A stretch of DNA of 36,501 nucleotides from UBA3478 sp036782715 (lineage in GTDB: Bacteria > Bacteroidota > Bacteroidia > Flavobacteriales > Flavobacteriaceae): assembly GCA_036782715.1 (NCBI GenBank), contig DAIPYN010000014.1, forward strand, positions 1-36,501, in the 5' to 3' direction. Below the pieces are notes generated by a model. It was not told the origin of the DNA. It did not search any database and worked only from the letters and a program-made list of their open reading frames with translations. Position 1 is the stretch's first letter. Each line of letters opens with the position of its first letter. Shown here piece after piece: positions 25,702 through 32,793 of this stretch. The translations under genes and the position numbers were made by a program.

Positions 25702-26859
25702 ATGAAAATCACATCGATTCTTTCCTTAGGACTTTTATGTGCCTTATCCATTGGTTTTGTTGCATGTAATGATTCGGTATCGAATGATAACGCGACGGGA
25801 AAACAAACCATTAGTGAAATAACAGCAGGTGGAGAAAATTATGAATTAGAGCTAGTGGTCGAAGGGCTAGATATCCCTTGGGGGTTAGAATTTATTGATG
25901 GTAAGTATCTGATCTCTGAGAAAAACGGAAAGTTGTTGTTGGTTGATCATGAGAACAATCGCCAAGAGATTAAGGGTATACCAGAAATTTGGCAGCAAGG
26001 CCAAGGAGGATTTTTAGATTTGACCTTAGATCCGAATTATGAAGAAGAACCTTGGATTTATATGACCTTTTCGAGTGAGGGGCCTGAGGCTGGAAAAGGA
26101 ACTACGACAGTAGCTAGAGCTAAATTAAAAGGCGATCAGCTAGAAAATTTAAGTGTCCTGTATCGAGGGCAAGAAGATTCTGATAAGGGTTTTCACTTTG
26201 GGTCAAGGGTAGTTTTCGATGATGAGGGATACCTTTATTTCTCTATTGGAGATCGTGGAAATCGAGATGAAAATCCACAAAGCATTTACCGAGATGGTGG
26301 TAAAATTTATCGCATTCATAAGGATGGAAGGATTCCTGAAGATAATCCGTTCGTTGGAGTAGATGGGGCTCGTTCGGCGATCTGGAGCTACGGCCACAGA
26401 AATCCGCAAGGAATGATTTATCACCCCGAATTAGATGCTATTTGGGTTCATGAACACGGACCTCAAGGAGGAGATGAAATTAACCAATCTGAAAAGGGGA
26501 AAAATTTCGGATGGCCGTTCATCAGCTACGGAATCAACTATGATGGCTCTAGTTTTACTGATATCACTGAGAAGGAAGGCATGGAACAGCCTCTCTACTA
26601 TTGGCTACCCTCTATTGCGCCCTCAGGAATGGCTTATGTTCATGAATCGAATTACCCCGAATTAGAGGGTTCCCTGTTCGCAGGCTCTTTGAAGTTTCAA
26701 TACTTAGAGCGATTAGTGCTTGATGGCAATAAGGTTATGGGACGCGAGCGCTGGTTCTCTGATATCGGAAGAGTACGTGAGGTGATCCAAGCACCCGACG
26801 GCAATATTTATTTAAGCGTTGAGAGTAAAGGAATATTTAAAATGGTTCCGAAGGCTTAA
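25702..26859 (+). CDS. PQQ-type aldose sugar dehydrogenase, lipoprotein
   Basis: This 385-residue protein has a lipoprotein signal with the cleavage Cys22 (GFVAC), so it is probably anchored in a membrane facing the periplasm. The six-bladed propeller of the soluble glucose/sorbosone dehydrogenase (GSDH) family is seen in GLDIPWGLEFIDGKYLISEK, HFGSRVVFDDEGYLYFSIGDRG, YGHRNPQGMIYHP and HEHGPQGGDEIN, with SIAPSGMAYV near the end. Such enzymes oxidise aldose sugars with PQQ and calcium, though related Bacteroidota proteins have not all been shown to bind PQQ. No PQQ synthesis genes are here. Its stop codon directly abuts the murQ stop (convergent, no gap). Confidence 0.88.
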   Translation: MKITSILSLGLLCALSIGFVACNDSVSNDNATGKQTISEITAGGENYELELVVEGLDIPWGLEFIDGKYLISEKNGKLLLVDHENNRQEIKGIPEIWQQGQGGFLDLTLDPNYEEEPWIYMTFSSEGPEAGKGTTTVARAKLKGDQLENLSVLYRGQEDSDKGFHFGSRVVFDDEGYLYFSIGDRGNRDENPQSIYRDGGKIYRIHKDGRIPEDNPFVGVDGARSAIWSYGHRNPQGMIYHPELDAIWVHEHGPQGGDEINQSEKGKNFGWPFISYGINYDGSSFTDITEKEGMEQPLYYWLPSIAPSGMAYVHESNYPELEGSLFAGSLKFQYLERLVLDGNKVMGRERWFSDIGRVREVIQAPDGNIYLSVESKGIFKMVPKA

Positions 26860-27672
26860 TTATTCAGCGTAAGCGTTTAAAACCGACTGAACAGACCCGT
26901 ATTTTTTTAAGGCTTCTAAAGCCTCTTCGTTTGAAATTGACAAAGCTTCGACGATGTAACGCACTCCTCGATCCCAAAGTTTATTGTTACTCAACTGCAT
27001 GTTCACCATCTTGTTATCTAAAACAAGGCCGGCACGAATCATTAGAGTCGTAGATATAAGATTGAGTATCATTTTTTGAGCGGTTCCACTTTTCATCCGT
27101 GTACTTCCTGTAACTACCTCTGGGCCTACTACTGCCTCTATGGCAATTTCTGCCAGATCTGAGAGAGGACTGTTTGGGTTACAAGAAATGCCGGCAGTTA
27201 AAAGATTGTTTTCTCTACATTTCCTAATTCCCCCCAACACATACGGGGTAGTACCCGAAGCTGTAATCCCAACAACTGTATCCTTTTCATTCAGCTGAAA
27301 CTTTGAAAGATCTGCCCATGCTCCATCTTCATTATCTTCTGCATATTCAACAGCCTTTCTAATCGCAGAATCCCCTCCCGCAATTAATCCAATTACTCGA
27401 TCGTGATCAAGCCCGTAAGTAGGTGGTATTTCAGAAGCGTCTAAGATTCCTAGACGACCTGAGGTCCCAGCTCCGATATAGAAAAGTCTCCCCCCTGAAA
27501 GAAAACGGGGCAAAATCCTTTCAACGAACTCAGCGATTTCTGGCAAGGTCTGCGCTACCGCATTCGCAACTTTGGCGTCCTCAGCATTAATAATTTGAAC
27601 AAGCTCTAAGGCAGATTTTTTTTCTAAATCACCGTAATGTGAATCGCTCTCAGTTACTTTTTGTGGTTTCAT
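26860..27672 (-). CDS. murQ: N-acetylmuramic acid 6-phosphate etherase
   Basis: MurQ removes lactate from MurNAc-6-phosphate to give GlcNAc-6-phosphate during peptidoglycan recycling. The 270-residue protein has the SIS-domain signature FYIGAGTSGRLGILDASEIPPTYG with the catalytic Glu81, Glu112 in YAEDNEDGAW, GITASGTTPYVLGG, and TGSTRMKSGTAQKMILN. The glutamates sit two positions from Glu83/Glu114 of the E. coli enzyme. It is divergent from anmK, whose product AnmK makes its substrate, with 42 bases between the start codons. Confidence 0.97.
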   Translation of the reverse strand: MKPQKVTESDSHYGDLEKKSALELVQIINAEDAKVANAVAQTLPEIAEFVERILPRFLSGGRLFYIGAGTSGRLGILDASEIPPTYGLDHDRVIGLIAGGDSAIRKAVEYAEDNEDGAWADLSKFQLNEKDTVVGITASGTTPYVLGGIRKCRENNLLTAGISCNPNSPLSDLAEIAIEAVVGPEVVTGSTRMKSGTAQKMILNLISTTLMIRAGLVLDNKMVNMQLSNNKLWDRGVRYIVEALSISNEEALEALKKYGSVQSVLNAYAE

Positions 27673-27676
27673 AACA

Positions 27677-27711
27677 CAAACATAGTATCTTTTCGTTTTT
27701 AAGCATGCTTA
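27677..27711. promoter_or_regulatory. Back-to-back promoters and palindrome between murQ and anmK
   Basis: On the minus strand TATGTTTG (27684-27677) matches TAnnTTTG exactly and lies 4 bases before the murQ ATG, so the murQ transcript would be almost leaderless. On the plus strand TTG at 27661-27663, 22 bases and TATCTTTT (27686-27693, one mismatch) could drive anmK. Between them and the anmK start lies the 12-bp palindrome TAAGCATGCTTA (27700-27711), a possible operator. The two -7 boxes are one base apart, so only one could be occupied at a time. Confidence 0.5.
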
Positions 27712-27714
27712 GTG

Positions 27715-28791
27715 ATGACAAGTAAAACAGTAGTTGGGCTAATGTCTGGAAGCTCCTTAGACGGAATAGATCTTTGCTGTGTTTACTTATACGAATCTGA
27801 AAACCAGCTTAATTACCGTTGGATCAAGGGGCACACCTATCCCATTTCTCCATCACTCAAAAAAGCCTTACAAGAGGCCAGTGAAGAAGATAAACGACTT
27901 GGATCTTTGTTAGATCAGTCATTCAGTCAATTCGCTCTAGAATGTCTTGAAACTTTTTTGAAGGTACTTGATGTAAAAGTGGATTTAATATCTAGCCATG
28001 GACATACAGTTAAGCACGAACCCGAAAATGGGATAACCGTTCAAATTGGAGATGGAACCTGCTGGGCGAAGCAACTCAACCTACCTGTTGTTTACGATTT
28101 TCGAACCGAGGATGTTCTTCTCGGAGGACAAGGAGCTCCACTAGTTCCTATAGGTGATACCACCCTTTTTAAAGAGTACGAGTATTGTTTGAATCTCGGA
28201 GGTATCTCCAACCTCTCCTACCAACAAAATAATAGTGTGATTGCCTATGATATTTCGATGTGTAACACCCCTCTCAACGAGCTAGCACAAAGACTTGGAA
28301 AAGAATACGATAAGGGAGGAATAATCGCTAAATCAGGACAGTTCATTCCAGATCTCTTTGACGAATTGAATGAACTAGATTATTTCAAGTTAACCGCTCC
28401 AAAATGCCTAGACAAGGCTTGGTATTTTAGTCAAATGCAATCCTTATTCGACCGAGGATCTTATTCAACCGCCGATTTATTAAATACGTGTTGCGAACAT
28501 ATAGGATATCAAATTGCCGAATCGATTAATTTATCCAAATCCGATTCAAAACACTCTAAAGTATTAGTTACAGGAGGAGGAGCCTACAATACATTCCTCC
28601 TATCTCGTATTGAAAAATACTTAGATCCGAGTTTTAAACTCGTGATTCCAGAGCCCTATCTCATTGAATATAAAGAGGCTATCATCTTTGCGCTTATGGG
28701 ATGGCTAAGAGTTCATTCGAAAATCAATGTGCTGCGAACGGTTACTGGCGCAACAAGAGATACATCCTCAGGTAAAATAGCCAGTATCTAG
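27715..28791 (+). CDS. anmK: Anhydro-N-acetylmuramic acid kinase
   Basis: AnmK hydrolyses the 1,6-anhydro ring of anhydroMurNAc and phosphorylates it to MurNAc-6-phosphate, the substrate of MurQ. The 358-residue protein shows the family start GLMSGSSLDGIDLCCV, SSHGHTVKHEPENG, VYDFRTEDVLLGGQGAPLVP, LNLGGISNLSY, and the C-terminal ATPase loop VTGGGAYNTFLL. I use the ATG at 27715; a GTG at 27712 is an alternative start that adds one residue. It is divergent from murQ and ends 37 bases before udk. Confidence 0.96.
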   Translation: MTSKTVVGLMSGSSLDGIDLCCVYLYESENQLNYRWIKGHTYPISPSLKKALQEASEEDKRLGSLLDQSFSQFALECLETFLKVLDVKVDLISSHGHTVKHEPENGITVQIGDGTCWAKQLNLPVVYDFRTEDVLLGGQGAPLVPIGDTTLFKEYEYCLNLGGISNLSYQQNNSVIAYDISMCNTPLNELAQRLGKEYDKGGIIAKSGQFIPDLFDELNELDYFKLTAPKCLDKAWYFSQMQSLFDRGSYSTADLLNTCCEHIGYQIAESINLSKSDSKHSKVLVTGGGAYNTFLLSRIEKYLDPSFKLVIPEPYLIEYKEAIIFALMGWLRVHSKINVLRTVTGATRDTSSGKIASI

Positions 28792-28801
28792 CGGCAATTC
28801 G

Positions 28802-28809
28802 TAACTTTG
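28802..28809 (+). promoter_or_regulatory. -7 box upstream of udk
   Basis: TAACTTTG matches TAnnTTTG exactly. It begins 10 bases after the anmK stop and ends 19 bases before the udk ATG. No TTG is at the -33 distance, so this is supported by the -7 element alone. Confidence 0.4.
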
Positions 28810-28828
28810 AGAATCTAATTTGCAAAGG

Positions 28829-29434
28829 ATGTTTATCATAGGTATCACAGGCGGATCAGGGAGTGGCAAAAGCTCTATCGTCAATGCCATCGCCGAAGGA
28901 TTCGACAAGAATCAACTTACTGTATTATCGCAAGACAGGTACTATAATCCACTGGATCATTTAAGCCCAGAAGAACGCAGCGTGCAAAACTTTGATCATC
29001 CTAGTGCCTTCGATTACGATTTATTAGAAAAACATCTTCAAGAATTAAAAAAAGGGAATACGATACCTGCCCCTGTATACAGCTTCGTAAAAGAAACTAG
29101 AGAACCCGAGACAGATCCGATCAGCCCCACCCCCATTCTATTATTAGAAGGTATTCTACTCATGAATCATCCAAAAATAAAATCGATGGTTGACCTATGG
29201 ATTTATATTGATACTGATGAAGATCACCGATTAATGAGGAGAGTACTTAGGGATACTGCTGAACGCGGACAAGAACTAACCAAAGTATTTCGAAGATATA
29301 CCGAGCAAGTAAAGCCAATGCATCAGAACTACATTGAAGCTTCTAAGTCTGAGGCGGATATTATCATTAACAACAATCATCACTACGATCGTTCTGTTCA
29401 ATTTGTGATAAAAGCCATTCAGCAAATGGTGTGA
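28829..29434 (+). CDS. udk: Uridine kinase
   Basis: Uridine kinase phosphorylates uridine (and cytidine) with ATP or GTP in pyrimidine salvage. The P-loop GGSGSGKS lies at residues 8-15, followed by the base-binding region QDRYYNPLDHLSPEERSVQNFDHPSAFDYDLL and the lid region ILLLEGILLM ... RRVLRDTAERGQ. At 201 residues it has the normal length. The ATG at 28829 is preferred over a TTG at 28820, since MFIIGITGGSGSGKS is the common N-terminus. Its stop overlaps the next gene by one base (TGATG). Confidence 0.95.
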   Translation: MFIIGITGGSGSGKSSIVNAIAEGFDKNQLTVLSQDRYYNPLDHLSPEERSVQNFDHPSAFDYDLLEKHLQELKKGNTIPAPVYSFVKETREPETDPISPTPILLLEGILLMNHPKIKSMVDLWIYIDTDEDHRLMRRVLRDTAERGQELTKVFRRYTEQVKPMHQNYIEASKSEADIIINNNHHYDRSVQFVIKAIQQMV

Positions 29435-29754
29435 TGAAAAAGACGAAGCTTCTAACATGGCTCGGCCAATTCAAGAATATTTACCTACTGATAACCAGTT
29501 TCTTTATCATTTGGATGCTATTCTTTGACTCGAACTCTGTTCTAATTCAATGGCAACTTAGCAGCGAAATCAAAGACTTAGAGCAAGAAAAGACCTATTT
29601 AGAATCTGAAATAGCAAGAGATAAAGCACTTTTAAAAAAGTTCGCCGATTCTATTGAAAAGGAACGCTTTGCCAGAGAACAGTATTTCTTCAAAAAAAAC
29701 AACGAGGATATTTTCATCATTGAGATGAAAGACAGCCTTCCAAAAGGCCAATAA
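29434..29754 (+). CDS. FtsB/DivIC-like septum formation initiator
   Basis: This 106-residue bitopic protein has a short cytosolic N-terminus, one membrane segment (IYLLITSFFIIWMLFF, about 18-33) and a coiled coil (SSEIKDLEQEKTYLESEIARDKALLKKF). The tail SIEKERFAREQYFFKKNNEDIFII resembles the KEYAREKY...GEEVF pattern of DivIC/FtsB. Such proteins join the division complex with FtsL and FtsQ. The start is the ATG at 29434, overlapping the udk stop; GTG at 29431 would add one residue. It follows udk as in other Flavobacteriia. Confidence 0.82.
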   Translation: MKKTKLLTWLGQFKNIYLLITSFFIIWMLFFDSNSVLIQWQLSSEIKDLEQEKTYLESEIARDKALLKKFADSIEKERFAREQYFFKKNNEDIFIIEMKDSLPKGQ

Positions 29755-29801
29755 TACACCTTCAGTTTTCAACATTTTCAAGAAAGGTTTTTAGCTGCAT
29801 T

Positions 29802-29820
29802 TCTAAAATTGTATTTTAGA
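29802..29820. promoter_or_regulatory. Inverted repeat and -7-like box upstream of parA
   Basis: TCTAAAAT (29802-29809) and ATTTTAGA (29813-29820) are exact inverted repeats with a 3-base spacer, 17 bases before parA. The right arm overlaps TATTTTAG (29812-29819), one base from TAnnTTTG. It could be an operator for ParA or another repressor, or a promoter with accidental symmetry. Confidence 0.4.
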
Positions 29821-29837
29821 CCTTCTTTATAAGTATC

Positions 29838-30626
29838 ATGGGAAAAATCATTGCTATTGCTAACCAAAAAGGTGGTGTAGGTAAGACTACCTCTTCAGTC
29901 AATCTTTCTGCGGCTTTAGGGGCATTAGAACAAAAAGTTTTACTAATTGATGCCGATCCGCAGGCGAATGCCTCATCGGGTCTTGGTATAGATATCGAAA
30001 ATGTAGGATTAGGCACTTATCAATTGTTAGAGCACACCGCAGGTGTAGACCAAGTGATTTATCCTGCCAATTCACCAAACGTTTCAATCGTTCCCGCTCA
30101 TATTGATCTTGTAGCCATTGAAATAGAGCTTATCGAGAAGAAACGCAGGGAATATATGCTAAAGGAGGCTATCAGCAGTGTTAAAGACGATTACGATTAT
30201 ATCATCATTGATTGCGCCCCATCGCTTGGGCTTTTAACCCTGAACGCACTGACGGCTGCTGACTCGGTAATCATACCGATCCAATGCGAATACTATGCGC
30301 TAGAAGGGCTTGGCAAACTTTTGAATACCATCAAAAGCGTCCAAAAGTTATACAACAAAGATCTCGATATCGAAGGAATGCTACTCACTATGTACGATTC
30401 GAGATTACGTCTTTCTAATCAAGTCGTTGAAGAGGTTAAAAAGCATTTTAGCGACATGGTTTTCGAAACAATCATTCAGAGAAACGTAAAACTAAGTGAG
30501 GCTCCAAGTTTCGGAGAAAGTATCATTAGTTATGATGCCAGCAGTAAAGGAGCGGCTAATTATTTGAGCCTAGCCAAAGAAATAGTGCAGCGTAAGCCTG
30601 CTAAGAAATCTAAAAAGAAATCATGA
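29838..30626 (+). CDS. parA: ParA/Soj chromosome-partitioning ATPase
   Basis: This 262-residue deviant-Walker ATPase forms a DNA-bound gradient that moves ParB-parS complexes and so helps separate replication origins. The deviant Walker A KGGVGKTT is at residues 11-18, LLIDADPQANASSGLG follows, Walker B YDYIIIDCAPSLGLLT is central, and PIQCEYYALEGL is typical of Soj. The chromosomal type lacks the N-terminal DNA-binding extension of plasmid ParA. It overlaps parB by 4 bases (ATGA). The C-terminus ends in a lysine-rich tail (KPAKKSKKKS). Confidence 0.96.
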   Translation: MGKIIAIANQKGGVGKTTSSVNLSAALGALEQKVLLIDADPQANASSGLGIDIENVGLGTYQLLEHTAGVDQVIYPANSPNVSIVPAHIDLVAIEIELIEKKRREYMLKEAISSVKDDYDYIIIDCAPSLGLLTLNALTAADSVIIPIQCEYYALEGLGKLLNTIKSVQKLYNKDLDIEGMLLTMYDSRLRLSNQVVEEVKKHFSDMVFETIIQRNVKLSEAPSFGESIISYDASSKGAANYLSLAKEIVQRKPAKKSKKKS

Positions 30627-31498
30627 GTAAAACTCGAAAGCCTGTTTTAGGAAAAGGATTATCTGCCCTACTTCAAGATCCCAATAAGGATACGTCAATC
30701 AGTGCGATTAATAGCCCAATGATGGCCTTTATACATCCTGATGAAGTTGCTGTAAACCCTTATCAACCTAGAACTACTTTTGATAAAGAAGCTTTAGCTG
30801 ACTTGGCTCAGTCGATTGGTGAATTAGGCATTATACAGCCGATTACTGTTCGTAAAATTAGTGACGGCAGCTATCAATTGGTATCAGGGGAACGCAGATT
30901 AAGAGCTAGTAAACTGGCTAAACTAGAATCTATCCCTGCCTTTGTCAGAGAAGCCAACGACCAGGAGTCACTAGAGATGGCCTTAGTTGAGAATATTCAG
31001 CGTGAGGATTTAGACCCTATCGAAATTGCTTTGTCTTATCAAAGATTGATTGACGAGATCGACCTTACTCAAGAATCAATGAGTAAACGCGTTGGTAAGA
31101 AACGATCTACCATTACGAATTACTTAAGACTTCTAAAACTTCATCCCCAAGTTCAAGGCGCCCTGAGAAGACGAGAAATATCGATGGGCCACGGCAGGGC
31201 TTTAATGGCAATGGAAGATGAAGAAGCGCAGATTGAACTTTTAGCTAGTGTTCTAAATCAATCATTATCTGTAAGGGCAACCGAAGAATTGGTTAGAAAA
31301 TACGGTTCTCCAAAGAATGAAAAATCAGAAGTAAAGGGTCCTTCTAAGAAAGTGCTGAGCGCTATTGACGATCTTGAACAAGGACTAAACCGAAAGGTTC
31401 AGTTAAAGGCATCACAAAGTGGTTCGGGTTCGATCACCATTACTTTTAGTTCTACAAAAGATTTAATACAGCTTAAAAAGCAACTTTTGGGTGAATAA
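30623..31498 (+). CDS. parB: ParB/Spo0J chromosome-partitioning protein
   Basis: ParB is a CTP-dependent DNA clamp loading at parS and acting with ParA. The 291-residue protein shows NPYQPRTTFDKEALADLAQSI near 45-65, the CTP-binding GERR at 89-92, ENIQRE at 123-128, and a helix-turn-helix for parS near 150-172 (ESMSKRVGKKRSTITNYLRLL). A charged linker and a C-terminal dimerisation domain (LEQGLNRKVQLKASQSGSGSITITF) follow. Its stop is overlapped by the GTG start of the next gene. I noticed no parS-like 16-mer in the window, but a full scan was not possible. Confidence 0.95.
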   Translation: MSKTRKPVLGKGLSALLQDPNKDTSISAINSPMMAFIHPDEVAVNPYQPRTTFDKEALADLAQSIGELGIIQPITVRKISDGSYQLVSGERRLRASKLAKLESIPAFVREANDQESLEMALVENIQREDLDPIEIALSYQRLIDEIDLTQESMSKRVGKKRSTITNYLRLLKLHPQVQGALRRREISMGHGRALMAMEDEEAQIELLASVLNQSLSVRATEELVRKYGSPKNEKSEVKGPSKKVLSAIDDLEQGLNRKVQLKASQSGSGSITITFSSTKDLIQLKKQLLGE

Positions 31499-32099
31499 AA
31501 TCTACTTCATCATTTTTTTATTGTTTTTGGGACGAGCGTATGCCCAAGAAGCCACTACTACCAAAGATGAAGCAAAACAAGAACGTAAATTAGAACGTGA
31601 ACAGCGCAGATTAGAGAGAGCGCTAGACCCATTATCTCCTTCTCGGGCAAGCTTCTTATCTGCAGCCGTTCCTGGTTTGGGTCAATTTTATAATCGAAAA
31701 TACTGGAAGGTTCCATTAGCTTGGGCAGCCGTAGGTACCGGTGTATTTGTTTATCAATTTAATCAAACCGAATACTTGCGTTATCGAACCGCATTTAAGT
31801 TACGATCAGCTGGTTTTTCTACCGATGAATTTTATGATGTCAATCTCGATGGTATTGGTCCTGATGTTTCTGACCGTGCCTTAGAAGAGGCGCAAAAAAA
31901 AGCTCAAAGCCAGAGAGACTCATCCCTCTTAATCGCCATTGGTCTTTATTTACTGAACGTTTTAGATGCAAGCGTTGACGCGCATTTAAAACCCTTTAAT
32001 ATGAATGAAGATTTAAATGTTTCTATTCAACCGATTCTACGGCAGCACCCTGTTCAAATGGGAGCTGAAATCGGTTTAAATCTAAAAATAACCTTATGA
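31491..32099 (+). CDS. Exported/inner-membrane DUF5683 protein
   Basis: This 202-residue protein starts at a GTG (31491) that overlaps the parB stop by 8 bases. It has a signal peptide (MNKIYFIIFLLFLGRAYA, cut before QEAT), a basic linker (KQERKLEREQRRLERAL), then SPSRASFLSAAVPGLGQFYNRKYWKVPLAWAAVGTGVFVYQF, the glycine-rich DUF5683 core with a likely membrane segment, and a second hydrophobic segment (SLLIAIGLYLLNVLDASVDAHL). DUF5683 is widespread in Bacteroidota beside parAB-dapB-lepB and has no known function. No ATG exists upstream that keeps the signal peptide. Confidence 0.85.
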   Translation: MNKIYFIIFLLFLGRAYAQEATTTKDEAKQERKLEREQRRLERALDPLSPSRASFLSAAVPGLGQFYNRKYWKVPLAWAAVGTGVFVYQFNQTEYLRYRTAFKLRSAGFSTDEFYDVNLDGIGPDVSDRALEEAQKKAQSQRDSSLLIAIGLYLLNVLDASVDAHLKPFNMNEDLNVSIQPILRQHPVQMGAEIGLNLKITL

Positions 32100-32791
32100 G
32101 TAACTTCGTTTTACTGGGATACGGACGAATGGGGAAACGGATTCAGGAGATCGCCGAAGAGCGTGGTCACCGAATTGTTTTGGCAACAAGTCATACCCCG
32201 GTATCGATTCCTGAAAGTGCCGATGCTGTGATCAATTTCAGTACGCCTGATTCAGCCTTTGAATTGGTTGCCTTATCACTAAGTCAAGGAATTCCCGTAA
32301 TTTCTGGTACTACCGGATGGGATCATCTAGTACCAAAAGCCAATGAAATAGCACTAGATAATAATACTGCATTTATCTATTCAAGCAACTTTAGTTTGGG
32401 GGTCAACTTGACCTTTGCCGTAAATAAGAAACTAGCAGAACTCTTAAAACCCTATTCACAGTATAAGGTAAGCATCGAGGAAATTCATCATAAGCATAAA
32501 CTTGATGCACCTAGCGGAACGGCTATTTCTCTAGCTCAGCCTCATATTGAATCAAGAGAACTTGACGGATATCAATTAGGGGATTCCACCGAAAAACTTC
32601 CAATCTATTCCATTCGCAAAGGGGAAATCCCGGGAACTCATCACGTACACTACAAAAGTGAGATCGACGAGATCACATTAAGTCACGAGGCTCATAATCG
32701 CGACGGTTTTGCACTGGGATCGGTAATTGCAGCCGAATGGATTGTAGGTAAAAAGGGTATTTTTACCATGAATGATGTATTAAACCTGTAG
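32096..32791 (+). CDS. dapB: 4-hydroxy-tetrahydrodipicolinate reductase
   Basis: DapB reduces 4-hydroxy-tetrahydrodipicolinate to tetrahydrodipicolinate for lysine and diaminopimelate (cell-wall) synthesis. The 231-residue protein has the nucleotide motif GYGRMG at 8-13, SGTTGW near 70, and the substrate motif EEIHHKHKLDAPSGTA at 128-143 with the catalytic His131/His132 and Lys135. It is shorter than the E. coli enzyme (273), which is normal for this phylum. It overlaps DUF5683 by 4 bases (ATGA) and is followed by lepB after 2 bases. Confidence 0.96.
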   Translation: MSNFVLLGYGRMGKRIQEIAEERGHRIVLATSHTPVSIPESADAVINFSTPDSAFELVALSLSQGIPVISGTTGWDHLVPKANEIALDNNTAFIYSSNFSLGVNLTFAVNKKLAELLKPYSQYKVSIEEIHHKHKLDAPSGTAISLAQPHIESRELDGYQLGDSTEKLPIYSIRKGEIPGTHHVHYKSEIDEITLSHEAHNRDGFALGSVIAAEWIVGKKGIFTMNDVLNL

Positions 32792-32793
32792 TA

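Noticed and set aside
25521..25811. A 96-residue minus-strand reading frame over the tRNA
   Set aside because: It covers the tRNA-Pro gene and terminator and its product has no family features.
29838..31498. parAB as a plasmid partition module
   Set aside because: ParA lacks a DNA-binding extension and the genes sit among dapB, lepB and other chromosomal genes.
32096..32791. dapB seems truncated at 231 residues against 273 in E. coli
   Set aside because: Both the nucleotide and substrate motifs are present and the start and stop fit the neighbours; short DapB is normal in this phylum.
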